Below, piece after piece: positions 56,771-64,000 of a stretch of DNA of 64,000 nucleotides; the first letter of the stretch is position 1; every line of letters begins with the position of its first letter. Where the stretch lies: positions 1 to 64,000 of the forward strand of contig JASAMV010007238.1 in assembly GCA_030248065.1 (NCBI GenBank), in the 5' to 3' direction. Source of the stretch: Rhynchonema sp. JSB1_4 (Eukaryota > Nematoda > Chromadorea > Monhysterida > Xyalidae). A program made the position numbers and the translations under genes. The notes under the pieces were generated by a model that searched no databases, had not been told where the DNA came from, and worked only from the letters and a program-made list of their open reading frames with translations.

Positions 56771-57594
56771 AATCGGAAGTTTTGGAACTACTAAAGCTCG
56801 CGGCCACCCCCTGAAACTACCGTAATCCTCGACCTACTGTAACCAAACTTCAGTCACGTGACCTACAGACCCACACACACCCCCTTGTGCAATTTCAGTC
56901 GAATCGGTCAACCGAATCGGCCACGGCCGATCGCCATCGGAGGTATCGGGGCAAATTTTCAAAGTTGCTCGAAATTAAACATTAGCACCTCTATCATGTT
57001 CAGAATTTCACGCTGAATCCAAAAATGTTAGTCTCATTAAAATCCGATGACGAACAAAAAAGCATATGTTAGTGAGTGTGACATCATGTGTGTATCATGC
57101 GTATCATGCATTTGTTGCCCATAGCAACAACTCATGGTAACAGCATGGTATAACAACATGCAACACACAGTGCACATACAGTCACAACAGGCAGTGCGCA
57201 CACCACACCCAAGGTCACCACTGCCTGTGCTGGTCGCTGATTGGTTGGCGTGTTGGCAGAATATCAAGCCGCTTGCTGTTCACATGTAACGCACGCTGTA
57301 AAGTTTTCGTGCGTGGTCTGATTTCAATGAGACTAACATTTTTGGATTCAGCGTGAAATTCTGAACATGATAGAGGTGCTAATGTTTAATTTCGAGCAAC
57401 TTTGAAAATTTGCCCCGATACCTCCGATGGCGATCGGCCGTGGCCGATTCGGTTGACCGATTCGACTGAAATTGCACAAGGGGGTGTGTGTGGGTCTGTA
57501 GGTCACGTGACTGAAGTTTGGTTACGGTAGGTCGAGGATTACGGTAGTTTCAGGGGGTGGCCGCGAGCTTTAGTAGTTCCCGTTCCGACTAATC
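56771..57594. mobile_element. Large foldback element, about 275-bp arms
   Basis: 56771-57040 is repeated almost exactly in reverse complement at about 57322-57594, from GGAACTACTAAAGCTCGCGG to TTTTTGGATTCAGCGTGAAA. The loop (57041-57321) has no gene but is ATG/CAT-rich. A Tc1-like or foldback non-autonomous element is most likely. Confidence 0.9.
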
Positions 57595-57625
57595 TAGGCC
57601 TTCTTGCATCTCACTGCACAACGGC

Positions 57626-57969
57626 TAGTGGTGTCGTTGGGAAATCAAACGGTCAGGATGCCGACCGGGTACCCAAACTAACAAATCTCAGATACCCAAG
57701 GGCGGGGTTGTCCAAGAAAAGATGTGTTTTTTGAGGAAAACTGAACACAATTGCTCTCTGAAGGGCAAAGATCGGTTATTTTGTGGTTATGCTTGTGCGA
57801 GAAAGCAATTTTTGAGGTAAAAAAATGACCGATTTTTTTACTGTTTTCGGAGATTTTTGGGGTCTGATACCCTGGACAAATGTCAGGATACCGGATACCC
57901 CCGGGTGAATAATGAAGAAAAACCAGATAGTAGGGGATGACCCCCTCTCCAGCCCCCAATGACATTATT
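57626..57969. mobile_element. Diverged CAGTGGTGTCGTTG-family member
   Basis: TAGTGGTGTCGTTGGGAAATC at the left and CCCCCAATGACATTATTG at the right, with GGATACCC repeats in place of CCCATACC. No target duplication visible. Confidence 0.6.
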
Positions 57970-58046
57970 GATGATTACTTTTCCCAAAAATGAAAACATG
58001 ATCCCGCAACTTCAAAAACGAAAGATTTGTTTCCTCAGTTGTCCGC

Positions 58047-58913
58047 ATGTCCACCAGTCCAACCAAATCACCGCCGGCCTTGCCTGATTTTGACCTTGAC
58101 GCCGACCGCGCTGAAGTTGACCGCGATCTGCGCGCCGTTTGCGACAATTTCGCGTCCTGTTTGACTGAACTCACACAGCAGGTTGCCATGGTGATGTTCC
58201 ATAACTTGACGTTGGTGCACAAGCAGTAATGTTTTTTGAGCGAGCGATTATTTCCCACAACGGTTTTGACCGGAGGACAATAGATCGTGTCGTATGACGT
58301 GCACCAAACTGGGAAGTACAGTAACCCAGTGTCCAGCTACCGTAGCCGAAAGCCCAACTACCGTAACCCCAATTGCAGTTGGGTCGTCAAACGCCCGGTT
58401 CGAACCAAGTGCTCGACACACTACATCAGTGTTTGGTGCTCACTGATGAATTGCATACGTTGACCGAAATTGTCAGATCCGATCAGAAGGTGATGTTTCA
58501 ATTAGTCACCGAGTTTGGCATCAGTGCGTTTTATTGTTTTGTTATTGTTGATGGCAGAAATAGTACTGAATTATTGAGGGCGCGACCAACAATAAAAACG
58601 GACTCCAAAACATTTTGCAGTTTTGATCATTTTGACTGAAACGGACAGACAAAGCTGACGGAGGCAAGACAGCTTTATATTCCAGATCTCCGCCGAGACC
58701 ATCAACAAATTTCAAGCTCAACAGCCAAAATTCGACAGCTTATTCGATCGCATTGACGGACTGGAACAGTACATCGCCAAGGTTGGATTTTGTTTGTTTG
58801 TTTTGTTTAGGTCATCACCCTGATTTTCCTTAATTTTTCAGGCAAAGTCCCAACTAGCCACGCTCGAATCGGCAGTTGCCAAGGCCGAGAAAGAGCTGTC
58901 GAACAAGAAATGA
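58047..58913 (+). CDS. Small helical coiled-coil protein
   Basis: Four exons: 58047-58181, 58379-58489, 58686-58781 and 58842-58913, all phase 0, 137 aa. It starts MSTSPTKSPPALPDFDLDAD, with no signal peptide, and is predicted helical throughout: RDLRAVCDNFASCLTELTQ, VLDTLHQCLVLTDELHTLTE, FDSLFDRIDGLEQYI and a heptad-like C-terminus QLATLESAVAKAEKELS. Size, helicity and the C-terminal coiled coil resemble small subunits of the BLOC-1/BORC lysosome-related complexes (BLOS4-like at best), but that is a guess. Its stop codon overlaps the start codon of the next gene (ATGA). Confidence 0.7.
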
Positions 58914-60137
58914 AGACCAGACATCCGGGTTCGTTGCTTATTTCGTGTCTTTTCATGTTTGCCGTATTTTTTATTCAAGACAGATTTCATTGTCATCAAA
59001 CTTCAGAACGAAAATCGAAAGTCAACAAACACAAGTCGGCCCGCGCACGAAAGAAGGTCTCCTCTTCAGCGGCTCCAGCCAGTCAGAGTCAGCGTGATGA
59101 TAATTTTGGCGTCGATTTTGATGAAATTGAGCGGGAGCTGTTCTCGGAATCGAACATAAACGAAGAACCAGAGATGGCACCAGACCCTGAACCTGCGCCT
59201 GATCATCAAGACAACGACGATGCGAATCTTGTGCCCCTCATTAATGAAAGGTCGTTCCCGAAGAAAAAGCCAGGCGTGAAACATCGCAGCAAGAAGGTTG
59301 ACAAGGGAGTTTATGACAAGTCCTATGGGTTAGTTTGAATTCCGTGAGCTTGTTGTTTCGTTTTCTTGGTAGTTAAACGTCGGCTACATTCGTCATAAAC
59401 GGTTTTTGGTAGCTTCCTGTGGATACTTACACACCTGCACTGACGATGACCTGGTAGTCTGTGAATACTGGTGGCGTGGTGGGTGTTCTTCAATGGCCCG
59501 TAGTCCGTTCGATTTCAGTGAGTCACACTTTCCACCCCTGTCCCACTTTCCACCCCGTCTCACTTTCCACCCCTTTCCCATTTTCCACCCAATATGCGAA
59601 AAGCTGCATCTGTATGTGAAACTCGGTAAAAGTTGTTGGATTTCTCTTGAAGAACTAATTGTTGTTATTATACTAATGTAAATACATGTACTGGCCTTTT
59701 ATGTATGTTTTGGCTAATTTGTAAGCACCTAGCTCTTCATCGTTACTGTCACGCCTGGAGCGGTGGTTGACGTCTGCCGTCTGAAACGAAGTAAACGTGC
59801 TACTATTATTACTTGAAGAAAAATTTCCTTGTATTTTCAGGGAGACAACATTTACGGTGGTTAGCTCTGCGGCGATTGGCTTGGACACGAGGCTGGAAGC
59901 ACAAACACTCAGGCAACGCGTGTTGAACAGACACAAACGTGTTGATGGTTGGGGTGTTGCTTTTCTTGCTGCTGATTACTTTATGATGCGCTTGGTTTTC
60001 AGAATTTTTCTGACTTTGAGACTTCAAAACAAAAAATTTTACTTCAAGCTATTTTGATTCCAGGGTCCGCACTGCTTGGCCAACGGCACAAACAAGCCAT
60101 GTCCAGAAATCGAAGCGCCCTTTTCAACAAAAAATAA
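58910..60137 (+). CDS. Uncharacterised charged protein with hydrophobic N-terminus
   Basis: Three exons: 58910-59328, 59841-59947 and 60064-60137, phases 2 and 1 matching, 199 aa. Not recognised. The N-terminus MKTRHPGSLLISCLFMFAVFF looks like a signal peptide or anchor. It is followed by very basic (KSKVNKHKSARARKK), acidic (DEIERELFSESNINEEPE) and again basic (KKKPGVKHRSKK) segments, and a basic C-terminus RNRSALFNKK. A signal peptide next to nuclear-localisation-like clusters is odd, so the true 5' end may differ; an AAACTTCAG acceptor at about 59000 could start a different first exon. If the first exon is extended past 59328 there is a stop at 59336-59338. A decayed partial copy lies at 60715-60945. 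Confidence 0.55.
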
Positions 60138-60714
60138 ACTTGTGATTGTGATGGTTCAAACATACATATATAAAATCTTGAAATCTGTTGCGTTATACGG
60201 TCTCGATTATTTTTGAATTTCCATTTGTAACTGCTTTCGTCTGCTGTCTTCCAGGTTTATCGCAGCTGTTACTTTGTTGTTACTTGCTTCGATGTTGACA
60301 AAATTACAAGACCATAAATAAAAACGTCGTTTCTTGTGAAATTGATGTATGGTCTGTCTGTCTGTAAAGAATGCGCAGATGAAAAAAATTATATTCGGAC
60401 CTGTTGATTGTTATCGCTTTTGTAACATTACGACAAGCGGTTCGACGGAAGAAATAGCAACGGGACCTTCAACTGGGCTGCATGCGCTTCATGGATCATG
60501 CAACATGTTGCGGAAAAACCCTTCCCAAACTATTGACAGCCTATTCAACACCTGAAGTGGCGTGAGCCAAAAGTGAACTACCGTATCCCAAATACCGTCA
60601 CCCAATTTCATATCAAACGCACTTTTCGAATCCAGCCTGTTGCTTGTGATAGGTGCATTTATGTCTGCTATTATTGGTGTTGGTCGACACAATGACCAGG
60701 GGCACAAAAAAAAA
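60138..60714. other. 3' flank, no gene seen
   Basis: AAATAAAAACG at about 60314 is a possible polyadenylation signal. The rest shows no convincing exon. Confidence 0.45.
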
Positions 60715-60945
60715 CAAATCCGAACCAAAGCAGGCGGCGCACCCGCGACCCAAACGGAAAAAGAAAAACGAAAATATACGATGGTACATGCACCAATCCA
60801 TCCAGATAATTTTGAATTTGTTCAGAATCTTGCTGCAGATCACCAAATCTCGTGCCCCTGATTAATACTGGTCGTTCGAGAAGAAAACCAGGGCTTAAAA
60901 CATCATCTTGAGACGATTAGGGAGTGACCACATGACAAGTGCCAC
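60715..60945 (+). pseudogene. Decayed partial copy of the upstream charged-protein gene
   Basis: CTTGTGCC/TCGTGCCCCTGATTAAT, GGTCGTTCGAGAAGAAAACC, ACATCATCTTGAGACGATTAG and CATGACAAGT correspond to 59224-59320 of the intact gene, and the preceding AAACAAATCCGAACCAAAGC resembles its basic segment. Frames are disrupted. Confidence 0.6.
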
Positions 60946-61356
60946 GGTCAGTGTTGCGTTGTGCGTGAGTTTGTTGTTCCTTTTTGTAGTCGAACATCGA
61001 CCAGTTGACACAAATGTCACGCCCGTCGGTATCGAAACCTGGGCGTTTGTCAGATTTTGGAAACACTGTTTGCCCACTTTTTTACAGTAAACACAGTTAA
61101 TGCATGCTCTCGCATCCGTCACATACATAGGAGGAGATAGAATCGCTTGAGTTTTGCCCCCGCCCGAAACCTGCCGCTGCAAACACACGTCATTGTCAGT
61201 CACCCAGCTGTACGTTGAAAACACAAAAATCGATCGTACTCCCAGGGGGAGATTTGCGACCTTTGTTTGCTTGGCAACAGGAATTTTGTTATGAACAGAG
61301 ACAGAACAAGAAAGGTGTGAATTGCTTGTTTTTTATACCATTTTTTGTTGCTAAAA

Positions 61357-64000
61357 ATGGGCCAGAAGCAAACAAGTCAACGAAGGAATTCCATTGTGGA
61401 CTTTCGGCAAGCGATCAAATTTTTGCCACAAGTCAGTGGTTTTTCTCGTAAGAGATACGATTTGGTCTGCGATATTTTGATAACATTTCGTTAATTACAT
61501 GAGAAAAAAGTATGTTTATTTTAATCACGAATCGTTTCTGCCCCAGGACCCCAGGCAACCAGTTTGGCTTTCAAAGCTGCCTGGTGATTTTCTGGCTGAG
61601 CTGGTGTTTTCCGATTATATTCGGAAGCCTGAAGACCGAATGAACCTGCTGGTGGTCTGCAGAGAATTCTACAGGTTGGCACTGAAAGGTAAAACGTTCA
61701 TTGTTGATGAAACACCCTTGGACATTCGATGCCCACCAATCTGCCCGGCTGCGCAGACTTGACGATCATGTCCAAGTTACATTTGACTTTGGGCCGCATA
61801 GTATAGGTGGCCGGACACTTGCGCAAAGTCAGTTTGAGCCAGAAAACAAATTAAGCAAGAAAAAAGAGTAGAGTGTCGAAAACAGCAGAACCTACAAACA
61901 ACTAGGCCTTGGCCGAAACCCAAACACAAATACAAGACCAGGCTCAGATCTGAGCTCAAAGCCTAAGCCTGATCATAAAATAAGCCCAAAGCCTAAACCC
62001 TTAGGAAAATATTGCATTACTATGCTCTTTTGGCTCTGTGCTCTGTTTCTCTTGCTCAAACGGGTTTTTACACAATTGTCCCGGCGCACCGATTCCTTCC
62101 AACCCTGTGTTGCAGACAAATGCACCTCCAATGTGTCTGGTGCCACATCAAGGAGCTCAAACTGCGCGACTGCAGCAGCGGCCCGGAGCTGCACTTCGGC
62201 AACCCCGCTGGGTCACACCAGATCGTGCTGTGCATGTGCGGCACACCGAAAGCGTCGAGCGCCTGGGACAAAATACGTTGTCGCAGCAGCAGCTCAATGG
62301 TCGCACCGTATGCTGACGACGACGCTCAAATTCTAAACGGCGCTTTGCGGCTGCTGTCCGCCTGCGCATATGTGAGGATTTTTTTTGAAAAATTTGAAAT
62401 TGAAAAACTCACAAAATTTTCTCACGCGCGAAACATTGAGCCGACCTCATTTTATCGTGTATATAATTTCAGATCCACACGTTGTTGTGCGACAGTGAAG
62501 TAGGACCAACCTCGATCGTTCTGAATTGGCTGCAAAACAGTCCACCGCCTCGTCTTCGACATCTGCGCATTTTCATGAGCTGTTGTGGGTTTTTAAAGCA
62601 GATACAGTTACATAGGTGTCGTGTTAGTGTACCCTTTGGCAAAAATTGGCCTAAAATGACGATCTTTTGTATGTTTGACAGATTATGTACAGTGACATTT
62701 TATTGTGAACGGCTGGATTCTGAGAGCATGCCATCCGGTTGGCCGGTTTAATGCCTGGACGCAAAGTGGCAGTACCAAACTGAATAATTGATCACCAATT
62801 TTTCCCGTCTTTCCCACATCTCCGACAGAAAAGGTGCTCCAAAATTACAGATTCTCCTGAAGACGCGATGTGCACACTGGAGGCACTGTTGGACGTGACA
62901 AGTGCGAAGATTGAGACCATTGACCTAGTCACTGATGAACAATCATCCGTACTTACAGAAAATGTGCTCACTCCGCATGCGCACAAACTGAGAAACCTCA
63001 CATTCAACTGTATTGAATCGCTCGGTTAGTCTTGCCGAAAGATCAACATTACTACACCGGGCAGTAAACGCTTTGACGGCAGACAACCGTGCTGACTTAT
63101 TATAGGGCAGTGCATTTGTCAGAAAACATATTATGCGATTTCGTTGGTTGCTGTGCAATTCCGAATAAGATTTGTTCCCCGCCCGTCAACTTCAGAAGCT
63201 CTTAGGCTGGTAGAAATTACAGAAAAAGCAGCTCCACTAAAATTTGCTCATGCCCAAGCCAAGCCATGCCAACGTACTTTGGCCTCAAAGTTGATACGGC
63301 CGATAGTAGACACCGTGTTAACAACACAGAGGTCTATTGTTTTACCTACATGCAATGTAACTGCTAGCATTGCATTTAATGTGATGTTTCACAGATCCAC
63401 CCGTCTCATCATCAAATCCTCCACGCCAACTGACCAGTTTGGTGGTGCGCGACGTTTGTTGGGAATCAGAGGACTTGCTCGAACTACTCAACCTGCAGGT
63501 AAACGCAGCAAACCTGGGCAACAACTTGCGATATTTTTTGCTTAAACCGGACCTGAAGAAACATTTTAACAACATCCCGACTCATAAAAACGGTCAATCG
63601 GAGGTTGGATGCTGCAGCTCTCCAAATCTGCAGTTTGAGGGGGAGGCAAGACGCAGCTTTAAGAGATATCATAAAGTATATTCACCACATATCCGTATCG
63701 CTCTATTACGTTTACTCTTGATGTTACGGAGAAAGCAAACTGACACGACTGACTAGTACATGGAAGATAATACAATATAAGCTGGGTTAGCAAAGCGCAC
63801 ACACATTCCAATGTAATATGCAGCACAAGTCGAAACATCACATGACTGCCTAGTTGTTCCGAAGTCACTGTTAGTGGATCTCATCCGCTACAGGAGCTGT
63901 AATCAGCAGATTGGTGGGGGAAACGTACGAAAATCAACCATGTGTAGGATTCCAACTGTGTATAAAGATGATAGAGTCTAAATGGTCAATGCTTTCAGAC
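61357..64000 (+). CDS. F-box-like leucine-rich protein, paralog C (cut by window edge)
   Basis: Exons 61357-61431, 61547-61674, 62116-62371, 62473-62581, 62851-63024 and 63395-63498 match paralogs A and B in order and phase. Exons 1, 2, 5 and 6 have the same lengths as in B (75, 128, 174 and 104 bp). It starts MGQKQTSQRR. The F-box-like core is KLPGDFLAELVFSD and LLVVCREFYR, and leucine-rich segments such as PRLRHLRIF follow. The last bases of the window, GCTTTCAG|AC, match the exon-7 acceptor of paralog A, so exon 7 begins at 63999. All visible exons are open. Intron 2 has a diverged foldback repeat. Confidence 0.75.
61797..62090. mobile_element. Diverged relative of the 7070-7610 foldback repeat
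   Basis: GGTGGCCGGACACTTGCGC, GCAGAACCTA, CTAGGCCTTGG, AAAGCCTAAGCCTGAT and the mirrored GCTCTTTTGG, CTTGCTCAAA and CACAATTGTCC correspond to the arms at 7075-7610. It lies in paralog C intron 2 and also carries GCCTAA units. Confidence 0.65.

Noticed and set aside
58395..58410. GGTTCGAACC-like box resembling a tRNA T-arm
   Set aside because: It lies inside a coding exon and no matching D-arm, anticodon arm or acceptor stem surrounds it.
1..64000. Spliced-leader RNA genes or an exact SL1 sequence
   Set aside because: I looked for the conserved nematode SL1 core and saw no match, so trans-splicing cannot be supported from this window.

Overview
The window is eukaryotic nuclear DNA, most likely from a nematode. 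Genes are intron-rich with TTTCAG-type splice acceptors, coding exons are often 50-200 bp, and degenerate TTAGGC-like (nematode telomere-type) stretches occur inside repeats. Species is not identifiable by reading, and the nematode call is an inference. Most non-exonic DNA is small inverted-repeat mobile elements. Exon limits were set by hand from GT-AG signals and reading-frame continuity and may be off by a base or two.

Layout. 1-7.75 kb: a scrambled, directly and invertedly duplicated C2H2 zinc-finger gene family. It has one five-finger copy (minus), one three-finger copy (plus), one frameshifted copy (plus) and one finger remnant, with linked exon fragments that include a tyrosine-phosphatase signature relic. 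8.98-27.65 kb (minus): one gene of about 40 exons for a TUT4/TUT7-type terminal uridylyltransferase, with a C2H2 finger, an inactive nucleotidyltransferase domain, a CCHC knuckle, an active nucleotidyltransferase domain, a second CCHC knuckle and a Q/N-rich tail. 27.7-35.1 kb: an intergenic block of nested G/C-tract mobile elements. 35.1-36.2 kb (plus): NECAP, a clathrin-adaptor accessory protein. 36.95-40.87 kb (plus): UBE2J2/UBC6-like tail-anchored ERAD ubiquitin-conjugating enzyme. 41.6-42.4 kb: two tandem foldback elements. 42.8-64 kb (plus): three tandem paralogs (A, B, C) of an unrecognised F-box-like, leucine-rich family beginning MGQKQ. B is intact, A carries a mobile-element insertion in exon 5, and C runs off the right edge exactly at its exon-7 acceptor. 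Between B and C lie a small coiled-coil gene and a second small gene that overlaps it by an ATGA.

Functional themes: RNA 3'-end tailing (TUT), clathrin trafficking (NECAP), ER-associated ubiquitination (UBE2J2), and possible SCF-type substrate recognition (F-box array). NECAP and UBE2J2 sit head-to-tail 755 bp apart. TUT is divergent from NECAP across the element-filled block.

The most notable signals are the mobile elements. More than a dozen have intact or nearly intact 8-bp target-site duplications (hAT-like) and others have TA duplications. One insertion falls exactly on a TUT splice donor, where the duplicated target regenerates the donor. One disrupts an F-box exon whose length minus the insertion is exactly that of the paralogs. 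One cluster is nested three levels deep, with a paralogous empty site in the same window.
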